Origin: Streptohalobacillus salinus
GTDB lineage: Bacteria; Bacillota; Bacilli; Bacillales; Amphibacillaceae
Length of the DNA stretch: 64,000 bases
Assembly: GCF_003201605.1 (NCBI RefSeq)
Contig: NZ_QJJR01000002.1
Location: 217,804 to 281,803 of the forward strand
Direction of reading: 5' to 3'
The translations under genes were made by a program, and so were the position numbers. Of this stretch, positions 46,916 to 55,609 are shown in pieces. The notes beneath the pieces are model-generated. The model ran no database searches and was not told the DNA's origin. It saw only the letters and a program-made list of their open reading frames with translations. Position 1 is the first letter of the stretch, and each line of letters begins with the position of its first letter.

Positions 46916-47644
46916 CTATAATATTTTATCTAAAAATGCTTTGGCGCGTTCTGTTTTTGGTGCTGAAAAGAACGCTTCAGGCTCACCTTGTTCCACTAAC
47001 AGACCTTGGTCTAAGAACAATACGCGATCGGCAACTTCACGTGCAAAACCCATCTCATGTGTGACAACAAGCATCGTCATTCCTGAATGTGCTAAATCCT
47101 TCATAACATCAAGCACTTCTTTAACCATCTCAGGGTCAAGTGCTGACGTTGGTTCATCAAATAGCATCAGTTCCGGCTCCATTGCAAGTGCTCTTGCAAT
47201 CGCAACCCGTTGTTTTTGCCCCCCTGAAAGACTGTTAGGGTACGCATCTTCCTTATCACTTAAACCGACTCGTTTTAATAATTCACGACCTTTTTCTTGT
47301 GCATCTTGTTTCGTCAATTTTTTAACTTTTATCGGCGCATAGGTTAAATTTTCTAATACAGTTAAGTGAGGGAATAAATAAAAATGTTGAAAAACCATCC
47401 CAATTGTTTCTCTCGCCTTGGTTACATTCGTTTTTTTAGCCGTTAAGTCTTGGCCCGCTACTGTGATGACACCATCCGTAGGTTTCTCTAATAAATTAAT
47501 ACAGCGAAGAAACGTAGATTTACCTGAACCCGACGGTCCAATAACTGATACTACTTCCCCTTTTTCTATATCTATAGAAATATCAGACAACACTTCATTT
47601 TGACCGAAACTTTTTGATAAATGCTCAACTTTAATCACCGACAC
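46916..47644 (-). CDS. Polar amino-acid ABC transporter, ATP-binding protein
   Basis: A 242-residue GlnQ/ArtM-type ATPase: Walker [15 protein letters not shown]-loop [13 protein letters not shown], signature [15 protein letters not shown], Walker [16 protein letters not shown]-loop [12 protein letters not shown]. It energises uptake of a polar amino acid. It overlaps the permease gene by 14 bases and is the last gene of a binding protein - permease - ATPase operon. An ARG box upstream of the operon suggests arginine or another basic amino acid. Very confident of the class. Confidence 0.97.
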   Translation of the reverse strand: MSVIKVEHLSKSFGQNEVLSDISIDIEKGEVVSVIGPSGSGKSTFLRCINLLEKPTDGVITVAGQDLTAKKTNVTKARETIGMVFQHFYLFPHLTVLENLTYAPIKVKKLTKQDAQEKGRELLKRVGLSDKEDAYPNSLSGGQKQRVAIARALAMEPELMLFDEPTSALDPEMVKEVLDVMKDLAHSGMTMLVVTHEMGFAREVADRVLFLDQGLLVEQGEPEAFFSAPKTERAKAFLDKIL

Positions 47645-48290
47645 TCAACCTCCGTTCTAACCATTTACCGAGTAAGCTAAGGACCATAATTAGCCCCCAA
47701 TAAATGAGCCCTACAAACAGTAAAGGTTCAAAGTTTAAATAGATATTTGCTCCAACAACTTGAGCTCGGCGCATTAAGTCTAAATAACCAATCGTCGAGA
47801 CAATTGCAGACTCTTTTGTTAAGGTAATAAATTCATTCATTAATGCTGGCAAAATATTCTTTAATGCCTGCGGTAAAATAATATCAATCATCATTTCGCG
47901 ATAAGGTACACCTAGCGCTACTGCAGCCTCTGTTTGGCCTTTATCTACAGCTAAAATACCCGCCCGAATAATTTCAGACACATAGGCCGAGGAATTTAAT
48001 CCAAACGCTAAAACGGCTGATAAAAACGGAGAAATATCATAGGCAAATAATTGCGGTGTTGCCAAATAAATAATCATTAATTGTAAAATTAACGGCGTTC
48101 CCCGAAACATCGATGTGTACGCATCGGCAAACATCCGTAACGGTTTGATTGATCCAATTTTAAACAAAGCTAAAACTGTTCCAATAATAAACCCAATTAT
48201 TATCGCAACAATGACAAATTGTAACGTAACCCATATTCCTTCTATCATAAAAGGAATATAAGGCACAATTTGGCTAAAATCCAAATTCAT
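47631..48290 (-). CDS. Polar amino-acid ABC transporter, permease
   Basis: 219 residues of the HisMQ family, with about five membrane helices. The conserved sequence [14 protein letters not shown] lies after helix 2, and the EAA loop reads [21 protein letters not shown], followed by [14 protein letters not shown]. It probably works as a homodimer, because no second permease gene is present. It is 73 bases downstream of the binding-protein gene and coupled to the ATPase gene by overlap. Very confident. Confidence 0.97.
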   Translation of the reverse strand: MNLDFSQIVPYIPFMIEGIWVTLQFVIVAIIIGFIIGTVLALFKIGSIKPLRMFADAYTSMFRGTPLILQLMIIYLATPQLFAYDISPFLSAVLAFGLNSSAYVSEIIRAGILAVDKGQTEAAVALGVPYREMMIDIILPQALKNILPALMNEFITLTKESAIVSTIGYLDLMRRAQVVGANIYLNFEPLLFVGLIYWGLIMVLSLLGKWLERRLSVGD

Positions 48291-48363
48291 GCCTTACACC
48301 TCATTTCATTATTTAATTAGTTTCCCTCAATAGTATAGCATGATTTGCTTGCCTACCTAGATT

Positions 48364-49215
48364 TTATTCTTCTGAGCTTAACCATTCAGCTTCTAGCTCA
48401 GCTAGTTTACCATTCTCCATTGCTTGTTCAATGGCTGCGTTAACGTCCTCAACAAGCGCACTGCCTTTAGGGAACGCTACCGCCATTCCAGGTGAAACTT
48501 CAGTAGGATCATCGAATCCAGCAAGGTCTTGCGCTTCAATAAAGCCTTGTGCCACTTGCTTATCTAAGTAGACAACATCAACACGGTTCGTTATTAATTC
48601 TTGAATCAACATTTGTGCATCATCAAGTGCTTTAAGTTCGAAATCATAGTCTTCTTGAAGGTTTTGAGCGCCCTCTTCTTGAATGGTACCGAGTTGAACA
48701 CCTACAGTTTTACCTTCTAAATCAGCAAGCTCTGTCATGGGTTCATCTTTACGCGTGACAAACATTTCACCAGAGTGATGATATTCTGTAGAGAAGTCAA
48801 CATTTTCACGACGTGAATCTGTTGCTGACATACCTGAAAGTACCATATCAACACGATCCGCTTGTAGTGCACCAATTAACCCATCAAAGCTCATATCACG
48901 AATTTCTAATTCCATGCCTAATTCTTCGGCTATATAATGTGCTAAATCAATATCAAAACCGATAAAGTTTCCATCAACATCACGTGATTCAAATGGTGGA
49001 TAATCGGCTGATGTTGCCATCACTAATGTATTATCCGTATCTTCGTCAGTTGCTTCTGAATCTTCACCTGTTTCGTCTTCACCTTGTGCATCATCCTGTG
49101 TATCATCTTCGGTATTAACATCTGGTGCTGTGTCATCTTCACCTGCACCACAACCTACTAAACCAATAACCAGTATACTTAACATTAATAAAACCAATAC
49201 TTGAATTTTTTTCAT
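48364..49215 (-). CDS. Polar amino-acid ABC transporter, substrate-binding lipoprotein
   Basis: 283 residues: a lipoprotein signal with lipobox LVGC (Cys22), an acidic linker of about 45 residues rich in Asp/Glu/Thr, then a family 3 periplasmic-binding fold. It shows SADYPPFESRDVDGNFIGFD, DMSFDGLIGALQADRVDMV, SGMSATDSRRENVDFS, GVQLGTIQEEGAQNL and DVVYLDKQVAQGFI. The SATDSRR segment supplies the Arg that holds the substrate carboxylate. I chose the ATG at 49213-49215 (GGGGAG upstream); the frame extends to 49332 but without a ribosome site. Arginine or a related amino acid is likely, by inference from the ARG box. Confidence 0.95.
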   Translation of the reverse strand: MKKIQVLVLLMLSILVIGLVGCGAGEDDTAPDVNTEDDTQDDAQGEDETGEDSEATDEDTDNTLVMATSADYPPFESRDVDGNFIGFDIDLAHYIAEELGMELEIRDMSFDGLIGALQADRVDMVLSGMSATDSRRENVDFSTEYHHSGEMFVTRKDEPMTELADLEGKTVGVQLGTIQEEGAQNLQEDYDFELKALDDAQMLIQELITNRVDVVYLDKQVAQGFIEAQDLAGFDDPTEVSPGMAVAFPKGSALVEDVNAAIEQAMENGKLAELEAEWLSSEE

Positions 49216-49248
49216 TTTCTTTTTCTCCCCTTCAATCAATGATTGTTT

Positions 49249-49262
49249 TGTATATTTATTCA
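49249..49262 (-). promoter_or_regulatory. ARG-box (AhrC/ArgR) candidate upstream of the amino-acid ABC operon
   Basis: TGAATAAATATACA on the minus strand matches TGAATwwwwATTCA at 13 of 14 positions. Weaker, similar elements lie next to it (49269-49292). It sits about 35-50 bases upstream of the start codon, downstream of a possible TTGATA -35. Confidence 0.55.
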
Positions 49263-49318
49263 TGATTATGAATTTTATCAAATAATTATGCATTTGGGAA
49301 GTAAAAAGTTCAAAAAAA

Positions 49319-50476
49319 TTATTTTTTCTCAAATTCTCTTCGAATAGCCGTTAATAATTCTGGGTTAGTCAGAACATCTACACCTGTTAATGCAAGTGAT
49401 AAAGCACCTCGACTTAATGCGACTTGACCGTCTTCTGTCATTGTTTGATCTCTAAAATCCGTGGTATGCGCAATCAGTCCTTCTTTATTTAAACCAATAT
49501 AGGGATGAATGGCGGGGACCCGATAACTAACATTTCCCATATCCATTGATCCAAGTCCACCACGGGCTTCTTCAATTGTCTTTTCCCCTAGTGCATGTAA
49601 ATTTTTTGTATAAACATGCGATAGTGTTTCATTAGTAATCATATCATCGTAGCTAAGCTCATAATTGCGCGTTGAAAGCTTTGCTCCAGTCATGAGCGCA
49701 GCACCTTCAGCAATTCGCTTTACTTTCATTACAACTTCATCTACACGGGCACGCTTTTTTGCACGAACATAAAATTGAGCAATTGCTAAGTCCGGTACAA
49801 CATTCGCTGCTTGACCACCCTCAGTGATTACCCCGTGAATCCGAACATCATCATGAAGATGCTCTCTCAGTGCGTTAATTCCATTAAACAACTGAATCAC
49901 ACTATCCAAAGCATTGATGCCTTCTTCTGGTGAGGCAGCCGCATGACTTGTTTTACCTGCATAAGAAAATTCAATCGCATCCATCGCTAATGATTCACCG
50001 CTTTTTGCTGATAGACCAGCAGGATGGACCATCATCGCTACATCACATTCATCAAAGATTCCTGCTTCTGCCATCGGCACTTTCGCTCCATTGGTCTCCT
50101 CAGCTGGTGTACCGAAAACGATAACTTTTCCTCCGGTTTTTTTCAGTACTTTACTCAGTAAAATACCTGCCCCAATCCCCATTGTTGCAATCAAATTATG
50201 CCCACAGCCATGGCCCACACCTGGGAGCGCATCATACTCAGCCATATAGCCAATCACCGGGCCGTCTTTCTCGCTTTTAAATGTCGCTTTAAAAGATGTG
50301 GGACGGTTGACAAGCCCTTCTTCAACGTCAAAATCATGTTGGCGAAGGTAATCCACCAGCAACTTCTGTGAAGCATATTCCTTATCACCTAGTTCAGGAT
50401 TTTCGAACAATTGCTTACTAATCGCTAATAGATCCGATTCAATTTCTGGTAGATATTCAATCAATTGTTGTTTCAT
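49319..50476 (-). CDS. M20-family amidohydrolase/peptidase
   Basis: 385 residues of the AbgB/PepV-like M20D group: GVGHGCGHNLIATMG (metal ligands), GTPAEETNGAKV (catalytic Glu-Glu), the dimerisation domain with AGKTSHAAASPEEG, and GGLGSMDMGNVSYRVPAIHPY near the end. Substrates of relatives include aminobenzoyl-glutamate, indole-acetyl amino acids and N-acyl amino acids. It lies 103 bases upstream of the amino-acid binding protein and in the same direction, so a supply of amino acids from conjugates is possible. The ATG at 50476 follows an AAGGGG site. Family confident, substrate unknown. Confidence 0.92.
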   Translation of the reverse strand: MKQQLIEYLPEIESDLLAISKQLFENPELGDKEYASQKLLVDYLRQHDFDVEEGLVNRPTSFKATFKSEKDGPVIGYMAEYDALPGVGHGCGHNLIATMGIGAGILLSKVLKKTGGKVIVFGTPAEETNGAKVPMAEAGIFDECDVAMMVHPAGLSAKSGESLAMDAIEFSYAGKTSHAAASPEEGINALDSVIQLFNGINALREHLHDDVRIHGVITEGGQAANVVPDLAIAQFYVRAKKRARVDEVVMKVKRIAEGAALMTGAKLSTRNYELSYDDMITNETLSHVYTKNLHALGEKTIEEARGGLGSMDMGNVSYRVPAIHPYIGLNKEGLIAHTTDFRDQTMTEDGQVALSRGALSLALTGVDVLTNPELLTAIRREFEKK

Positions 50477-50528
50477 CGTATTCGCCCCTTTGTCAATTCT
50501 TTTTCTTATCTCCCCTGATTCAACGTTC

Positions 50529-50786
50529 TTAACTGTCGATCCAACGATTAACTTTTGAGTCGGGACAGGTCTTATGCGGTAACCATGCTCTAAATGCTAC
50601 AAAACAACCACACTGTTTACAGGTGGTTTCTTCTGCTAAATGCGGGCAACGCATGCATTGTTCAATTCGCCTCTGGTAAACGGCAGCCTCCACACGCTCC
50701 GGTTCAAATAAGAGTTGTTCATCTACAAGTGCTTTTATCTCATCTTTGGTAAATATCGTTTGATTTAAACAGCCTTTACAAGCCAC
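50529..50786 (-). CDS. Cys-rich small protein, DUF6171-like
   Basis: About 85 residues with eight cysteines in metal-site spacing: CKGC near the start, then CMRC, a CKQCGC cluster and a final Cys in KTCPDS. These probably bind one or two zinc ions. The Arg in YQRRIEQC and the CGCFVAFRAWLP segment fit DUF6171 as I recall it; function unknown. The start is uncertain: the GTG at 50786 (MACKGC), with GAAGGTG upstream, or the GTG at 50795. It lies between the amidohydrolase and the HAD phosphatase, all in one direction. Confidence 0.7.
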   Translation of the reverse strand: MACKGCLNQTIFTKDEIKALVDEQLLFEPERVEAAVYQRRIEQCMRCPHLAEETTCKQCGCFVAFRAWLPHKTCPDSKVNRWIDS

Positions 50787-50822
50787 TTTTCTCACACCTT
50801 CACTATGAAATATAAATATCGT

Positions 50823-51602
50823 TTACAATAGTCCAACTTGCTTTAAACCGTAATAAAGACCATCCTCATCGACATCTTTGGTTACATATCCAGCCACTTG
50901 TTTTGCTTCCTCGCAGCCGTTGCCCATTGCAACGCTATGGTCAAACATTGAAAGCATTTCAATATCATTTGGACCATCCCCAAACACATATACATCCGCT
51001 TTATCATAACCTAAATAATCCACCAGTTGTATAATCCCAAACGCTTTAGATCCACCTGCTGGCAATACATCAACAGAAAGTGGATGCCATCGAACAAAAT
51101 CAAAAGCAGGATATTGCTCTCTGAAATAGTCTTCTTCTTTATCATCAATAAAGAATAACGTCTGATATAAGTCACGATCTTTATAGTAATCGGGATCATA
51201 ACCCGGATCTATGCCTAGTTTTAAGGACTCTATGCTTTCCGTAATGTAGTGATGATGTTTAGTATTTTGTTTCATATGTGTTTCGTCCATGTACATAAGT
51301 GGATGTCCTTTTTCTAACGCTTCTGTAGTTAGACGCTCTAACTCACTTTTGTCTAATGGCGAACGATAAATTATCTCATTATCATGAACTACGTAAGAGC
51401 CGTTATAACTGACATATGTATCAATAGCCAACGCTTCACGTAGCTGTTCATACATAAATGGCCCGCGACCGGTTGCAATCGCAACAATATGTCCTTCTTC
51501 TTTTAATTGGTGGATGGCTTCTTTTGTACGCTTTGGTAATTGTTTATCATGATTTAACAACGTGCCATCAATATCAAAAAATATCAACTTTTGTTCTTTC
51601 AT
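50823..51602 (-). CDS. Cof-type HAD-superfamily phosphatase
   Basis: 259 residues with the four HAD motifs: FFDIDGTLLNHD (nucleophile Asp and acid Asp), IATGR (motif II), a Lys in the PAGGSKAFGI segment (motif III), and VFGDGPNDIEML (motif IV). The large C2 cap is typical of Cof/YwpJ/YkrA enzymes, which dephosphorylate sugar phosphates, FMN or PLP with low specificity. It is cytoplasmic. The ATG at 51602 has GGGGG-type Shine-Dalgarno bases and an extended -10 (TGCTATACT on the minus strand at 51645-51653) upstream. Very confident of the family; substrate unknown. Confidence 0.95.
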   Translation of the reverse strand: MKEQKLIFFDIDGTLLNHDKQLPKRTKEAIHQLKEEGHIVAIATGRGPFMYEQLREALAIDTYVSYNGSYVVHDNEIIYRSPLDKSELERLTTEALEKGHPLMYMDETHMKQNTKHHHYITESIESLKLGIDPGYDPDYYKDRDLYQTLFFIDDKEEDYFREQYPAFDFVRWHPLSVDVLPAGGSKAFGIIQLVDYLGYDKADVYVFGDGPNDIEMLSMFDHSVAMGNGCEEAKQVAGYVTKDVDEDGLYYGLKQVGLL

Positions 51603-51905
51603 TTTGTAATCTCCCCCTAATTATCAATCCATTATCTTTTTGTTAGTATAGCATATTTCCAACCTTTTTCGTTGCTCGAAAGACTTTTTCACTTCACTCT
51701 TAAAACACCCTTAATATCGATTTTTAAATAAAATGAGAAATCTTTTGAAAAAGTTTATGCACTTGACTTTACCATCCAGGACAGAAACAGATTCAGGTAA
51801 ACCTCTCGTACGCTCTCTTTCTTAACATGAAGAAAATTAGTTTGTATACAGCGAGCCTTCTTTTGTTCATCGCAACGATTATAGCCGTGAAAGGAGGTGA
51901 CAGAC
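51603..51905. other. Intergenic region between divergent HAD and DUF1659 genes
   Basis: About 300 bases. On the minus strand an extended -10 (TGCTATACT, 51645-51653) probably serves the HAD gene. No clear promoter was found for the DUF1659 gene; TTGACT near 51770 has no good -10. A 28-codon hydrophobic frame (51827-51913) has no ribosome site. Confidence 0.5.
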
Positions 51906-52127
51906 ATGGCTAATCAAGATATGATTCAAACCCGATTACAGCTCTTTTTTGTGACCGGTGTAGATGCGGATGGGGAAAATATCATTAAAGCGAAGGCATT
52001 TAATAATATCAAACCTGAAGCAACTCCTGCAGTCCTACTCAGTGCAAGTCAATTGTTAACCAGTTTACAACAGTATGGTTTATCAGAAATCAAACGAAAT
52101 GATACGTCACTTATTACGGAGGCGTAA
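51906..52127 (+). CDS. DUF1659 protein
   Basis: 73 residues beginning MANQDMIQTRLQLFFVTGVD; the small beta-strand pattern with ADGENIIKAKAFNNI and ASQLLTSLQQYGL near the end is typical of DUF1659. The ribosome site AAGGAGGTGA is essentially perfect, so high expression is likely. It precedes DUF2922 and YvrJ genes, a set that recurs in Bacillaceae genomes; its function is not known to me. Confident of the family. Confidence 0.9.
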   Translation: MANQDMIQTRLQLFFVTGVDADGENIIKAKAFNNIKPEATPAVLLSASQLLTSLQQYGLSEIKRNDTSLITEA

Positions 52128-52162
52128 TTCAAACAACATCATAAAAATAGGAGGTGAACCAT

Positions 52163-52378
52163 ATGAAAGTATTAGAATTGAAATTTAAAAATCAAGAGGA
52201 CAAAGTTGTCACGCTATCTCTTGAGGCTCCAATCGAGCCAGTCAATCCAGCTTTAATTACCGATGCAATGAATCAGATTATCGCAGGTAATGCCTTCTCA
52301 TCTTCTGGTGGGGATTTCGTCGAGAAACATAGCGCTAGAATTGTTGAGCGTTATGTCGAAACAATTGAACTCGTATAG
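52163..52378 (+). CDS. DUF2922 protein
   Basis: 71 residues: MKVLELKFKNQEDKVVTLSL, APIEPVNPALITDAMNQIIA and the ending VERYVETIELV. This two-strand/helix/strand pattern is that of DUF2922. The strong AGGAGG is 8 bases before the ATG. It is 35 bases after the DUF1659 gene and followed by a hairpin with a T-run before yvrJ. Function unknown. Confident of the family. Confidence 0.9.
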   Translation: MKVLELKFKNQEDKVVTLSLEAPIEPVNPALITDAMNQIIAGNAFSSSGGDFVEKHSARIVERYVETIELV

Positions 52379-52388
52379 GCTAAATGGG

Positions 52389-52415
52389 GGAAGGCAATGA
52401 TTGCCTTCCTCTTTT
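52389..52415 (+). terminator. Terminator-like hairpin between DUF2922 and yvrJ
   Basis: GGAAGGCAA and TTGCCTTCC around TGA, followed by TCTTTT. If partial, it would lower yvrJ expression relative to the two genes upstream. Confidence 0.7.
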
Positions 52416-52448
52416 ACTTCAATCTTTTTTAAGAAAGGAGCAAAATCG

Positions 52449-52589
52449 ATGGAACCACAATGGTTGGCGTTAATTACTGATCTAGGTTTTCCAATAGCGG
52501 TGACTTTTTATTTGTTACACCGCATTGAAACAAAACTCAATACATTAATTGAGTCCATTGTTACCTTACCAGAACGAATCCGAGTGTAA
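52449..52589 (+). CDS. yvrJ: YvrJ-family small membrane protein
   Basis: 46 residues, MEPQWLALITDLGFPIAVTF followed by YLLHRIETKLNTLIESI: one hydrophobic helix, then an amphipathic helix. This is the YvrJ pattern (in B. subtilis next to the SigO/RsoA genes). The ribosome site is AAAGGAG. I set the start at ATG 52449; an upstream frame from 52401 has no ribosome site and runs through the hairpin. Function unknown. The small size and holin-like topology are noteworthy but not proof of any activity. Confidence 0.9.
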   Translation: MEPQWLALITDLGFPIAVTFYLLHRIETKLNTLIESIVTLPERIRV

Positions 52590-52735
52590 TATTCACATCA
52601 CGCCATGTTAGGAAGTCAAAAGACCATTCGTACTAGTGTGACGTCAAAAGCCTCCTACTTCAAACAGACCGTGAGGTCATTAGTGATGAATAGTTGATGG
52701 TCAGTTTTCAATTTATTCGAATAATCAAATAACAA

Positions 52736-52764
52736 TTGAATCCTTCCCTTTTAAACGCTATAAT
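52736..52764 (+). promoter_or_regulatory. metA: Promoter of metA
   Basis: TTGAAT (52736-52741), 17-base spacer, TATAAT (52759-52764). No S-box or Met T-box leader fits in the 42 bases to the start codon. Confidence 0.75.
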
Positions 52765-52806
52765 GAACGTTAACTAAAAGAAACAGTTTAAACAGGGGGG
52801 ATTTTT

Positions 52807-53724
52807 TTGCCGATTAACGTACCGATTCAATTACCGGCACGACCTATTTTAGAAAAAGAAAATATTTTCATCATGGAGGATATCCGAGCAACAACACAAG
52901 ATATTCGGCCACTCAATTTACTGCTGTTAAATTTAATGCCTGAAAAAGAACGGACTGAAACACAGTTGTTACGTTTATTGAGTAATTCTCCCCTTCAAGT
53001 CAATGTAGACTTTATTCATACTGAAAGTTATAAGTCCCGTAATGTAACGATGTCTCACCTAGAAAAATTTTACCAAACCTTTAATGATGTCAAAGAAAAA
53101 CGCTATGATGGTTTAATTATCACAGGGGCACCCGTTGAGCATCTTGCCTTCGAAGCTGTTGATTATTGGCCGGAAATCAGTGAAATCATGGCATGGTCTA
53201 AACAGCACGTCACTTCAACGATGCATATTTGTTGGGGCGCACAGGCCGGACTTTATTATCACTACGGGATTGACAAACAACCCCGCGATGCAAAGATTAG
53301 TGGCATCTACACACATGATCGGGTTGAAGACACCCATAAATTAATGCGCGGCATCAATGATGAATTCTTAGCACCCCATTCCCGCAATACAGATGCCGAC
53401 TTTACCAGTTTATATGCACACCCTGACCTTACCGTACTTGATGACTCCAAAGAAGCAGGTCCTTTATTAATTGCTTCCAAAGATGAGCGACACTTATTCA
53501 TTACCGGGCATATTGAATATGATGCCGATACGTTACTGGTTGAATTCATCCGTGACCAAGCAAAAGGGCTTAACATCAACGCACCAGAAAATTACTTTCC
53601 GCAAAACGATACAACGCTCGCACCTAAAAATCGATGGCGTTCTTTTGCATATTTAGTCTTCTCCAATTGGCTAAATTATTTTGTTTATCAAGAAACACCT
53701 TTTCAGTGGGCATCAAATAAATAA
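52807..53724 (+). CDS. metA: Homoserine O-acetyltransferase (MetA type)
   Basis: First committed step of methionine synthesis: acyl transfer to homoserine. The 305 residues are a MetA-family fold with catalytic Cys142 (HICWGAQ) and the His/Glu pair in ITGHIEYD. Residue 111 is Glu (GAPVEHLAF), the position known to select acetyl-CoA (Glu) over succinyl-CoA (Gly, as in Escherichia coli), so acetyl transfer is expected. The TTG at 52807 is preceded by AGGGGGG at 6 bases. A sulfonate/taurine-type ABC transporter follows after a terminator. Very confident of the family, good for acetyl specificity. Confidence 0.96.
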   Translation: MPINVPIQLPARPILEKENIFIMEDIRATTQDIRPLNLLLLNLMPEKERTETQLLRLLSNSPLQVNVDFIHTESYKSRNVTMSHLEKFYQTFNDVKEKRYDGLIITGAPVEHLAFEAVDYWPEISEIMAWSKQHVTSTMHICWGAQAGLYYHYGIDKQPRDAKISGIYTHDRVEDTHKLMRGINDEFLAPHSRNTDADFTSLYAHPDLTVLDDSKEAGPLLIASKDERHLFITGHIEYDADTLLVEFIRDQAKGLNINAPENYFPQNDTTLAPKNRWRSFAYLVFSNWLNYFVYQETPFQWASNK

Positions 53725-53766
53725 AACAACAACCTTCCCCATCCTTTGGAGGGTTGTTGTTTTTAC
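53724..53766 (+). terminator. Terminator after metA
   Basis: AAAACAACAACC and GGTTGTTGTTTT pair, with a further TCC/GGA, followed by TTAC. It starts at the stop codon. Confidence 0.75.
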
Positions 53767-53853
53767 GTGATGAATTTCACATTGATAAACTCAACCGAAT
53801 AAGGTAAAATATGTTATTGAACAAAAAATATTAAAGATGGAAGGTTTTTTAAA

Positions 53854-54777
53854 ATGAGAAAGATGGTTTACTTGTTTACTTTATTGGCTGTTGTAACCTT
53901 GTTATTTGGCTGTCAATCAGAGGATTCAACCTCACCTGAAGACGCGCCAAATGAAGTGGTTTCATTAAAATTAGGACTTATGCCTGCCGTTGATGCTTTG
54001 CCTGTTTTCATTGCGATAAATGAAGGCCTTTTTGAGGACCTGAACGTGTCCGTTGATGTCGAACTCTTTACTAACGCAAATAACCGGCAAACCGCTTTGC
54101 AAACCAACGAAATCGATGGAGCCTTAACTGATTTAGTGGCTTTTTTAAATAATTGGCATAACGGCTTTGAAACACAAATTGTAACCAGTACCGATGGAAG
54201 CTTCAGCTTTTTGGTTAATGATCAATTTAATCCTGAGGAACCTGTATCCTTAGGTATAATGGAAGTCAGTGTCACAAATTATTTAGCGGATACCTTTATC
54301 GCACCTAACTATACTTTAGAAAAGACCTATATCCCTGAAATACCTACGCGATTAGAAATGTTGGCGCAAAACCAATTAGACATGGCCTTAATTCCTGAAC
54401 CCGTTGCCTCGATTGGTGAACGTAACGGTTTAACAAAAGCAGTTTCTGTGACCGATGAAGAAGGTGAATCTGTACAAGCCATTGTGTTTACTAAAACAGC
54501 AATCGAGGAAAATGAAGTTGCGATTAAACGCTTTGTAGCCGGTTATAATGAAGCAATTGAACTCATTAATGCTGATACTGATCTGGCACTTGATACACTG
54601 ATTGAGGAATTAGATGTCCCCCCAGAAATTAAACCATTTGTTACATTACCAAGCTATCAACCTGCTCGACTTCCAAGTCGCAATTACATGGAAAAAATCA
54701 CAGCTTGGGTAGAAGACATACAGGGGATTACCATTGACCAAAATATCGATGCATACTTTGCCGACTTTGTAGAATAA
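53854..54777 (+). CDS. ABC transporter substrate-binding lipoprotein (sulfonate/taurine/NMT1-like)
   Basis: 307 residues with lipobox LFGC (Cys20), an acidic linker and a type 2 binding-protein fold: LGLMPAVDALPVFIAINEGL, NRQTALQTNEIDGALTDLVA, LGIMEVSVTNYLADTF, MLAQNQLDMALIPEPVAS. This is the SsuA/TauA/ThiY group, which binds sulfonates, taurine, nitrate or thiamine precursors. The ATG follows GGAAGG. It is the first gene of a binding protein - ATPase - permease set with a hairpin after it. A sulfur source would fit the adjacent metA, but that is inference. Confidence 0.88.
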   Translation: MRKMVYLFTLLAVVTLLFGCQSEDSTSPEDAPNEVVSLKLGLMPAVDALPVFIAINEGLFEDLNVSVDVELFTNANNRQTALQTNEIDGALTDLVAFLNNWHNGFETQIVTSTDGSFSFLVNDQFNPEEPVSLGIMEVSVTNYLADTFIAPNYTLEKTYIPEIPTRLEMLAQNQLDMALIPEPVASIGERNGLTKAVSVTDEEGESVQAIVFTKTAIEENEVAIKRFVAGYNEAIELINADTDLALDTLIEELDVPPEIKPFVTLPSYQPARLPSRNYMEKITAWVEDIQGITIDQNIDAYFADFVE

Positions 54778-54802
54778 GGAAGCACTAGCAATAGACCGAT
54801 AA

Positions 54803-54834
54803 GGTTGAGTCACAACACTGACTCAACCTACTTT
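54803..54834 (+). terminator. Intercistronic hairpin after the binding-protein gene
   Basis: GGTTGAGTCA and TGACTCAACC around CAACAC, followed by TACTTTTC. Such hairpins commonly stabilise the binding-protein mRNA and reduce downstream expression; full termination is less likely. Confidence 0.55.
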
Positions 54835-54862
54835 TCACATATGAAAAAGGAGACTTCTAATA

Positions 54863-55609
54863 ATGATCACATCGGAGAATATATCATTATATTACAATAA
54901 CACTGAAATCTTATCAGACCTATCGCTTCACATTAATGCTCATGAGTCTTTAGCGATCATTGGCCCCTCAGGTTGCGGTAAAACATCATTACTACATATA
55001 TTCGCTGGACTGATTAAACCTACCAGTGGATCAATCTTCGTCAATCACACACCTTTATTAAAACCACGTCGAACAACTGCACTTATCTCCCAGCATTATA
55101 GCCTACTTCCTTGGAAAACCGTGTTTGAAAACATTTGTTTACCTTTACACATTCAAAAGGTAAAGCGATCTGCGTTTGATGCGCGTACTAAAGCAACTTT
55201 AACTATGCTTGGTTTGAATCATGTGAAGTCAAAATACCCGACAGAGTTATCAGGTGGTGAACAACAACGGGTCGCGATCGCAAGAGCTTTAGTTCAAACA
55301 CCAGATCTATTATTGTTTGATGAAGCATTTTCTTCTCTAGACGCCATCACGCGTGACCGATTACAAAGTGAATTAAAACATTTGCATCAATCAACGAAAA
55401 CGACGATGATTTTTGTAACTCATGATATTGAAGAAGCATTGTATCTAGGTGAACGTATTTTAGTAATGAGTACCCAACCTGGAACCGTCTTCAAAACATT
55501 TGTCAATCCTAGTTATCACAACCCCGATGCAAAAATGTCTCAAGGGTTTCATCAGTTGTCTAATCAATTACGTCAAACATTAAACGAGGTGATGCATGAT
55601 GCGAATTAA
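54863..55609 (+). CDS. ABC transporter ATP-binding protein (SsuB/TauB-like)
   Basis: A 248-residue ATPase: Walker A GPSGCGKTSLLHI, Q-loop LISQHYSLLPWKTV (the LPW after the Q-loop is typical of nitrate/sulfonate ATPases), signature [15 protein letters not shown], Walker B LLLFDEAFSSLD, H-loop FVTHDIEEALYLG. AAAAGGAG precedes the ATG. It overlaps the permease gene by 14 bases. Walker B ends in Glu-Ala rather than the commoner Glu-Pro, which is within family variation. Very confident of the class. Confidence 0.95.
   Translation: MITSENISLYYNNTEILSDLSLHINAHESLAIIGPSGCGKTSLLHIFAGLIKPTSGSIFVNHTPLLKPRRTTALISQHYSLLPWKTVFENICLPLHIQKVKRSAFDARTKATLTMLGLNHVKSKYPTELSGGEQQRVAIARALVQTPDLLLFDEAFSSLDAITRDRLQSELKHLHQSTKTTMIFVTHDIEEALYLGERILVMSTQPGTVFKTFVNPSYHNPDAKMSQGFHQLSNQLRQTLNEVMHDAN

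Noticed and set aside
51827-51913. 28-codon hydrophobic frame (begins MKKISLYTASLLLFIATIIA) before the DUF1659 gene
   Set aside because: It looks like a signal-type peptide, but there is no ribosome site and no promoter; it overlaps the real ribosome site and start of DUF1659. Left as a possibility only.
52765-52806. SAM riboswitch or Met T-box before metA
   Set aside because: Only about 40 bases separate the -10 from the start codon, too short for either; no S-box consensus bases seen.
53767-53853. TPP riboswitch in front of the sulfonate/ThiY-like ABC operon
   Set aside because: No thi-box (CTGAGA ... GAACCTGA-type) sequence is present in the short upstream gap.
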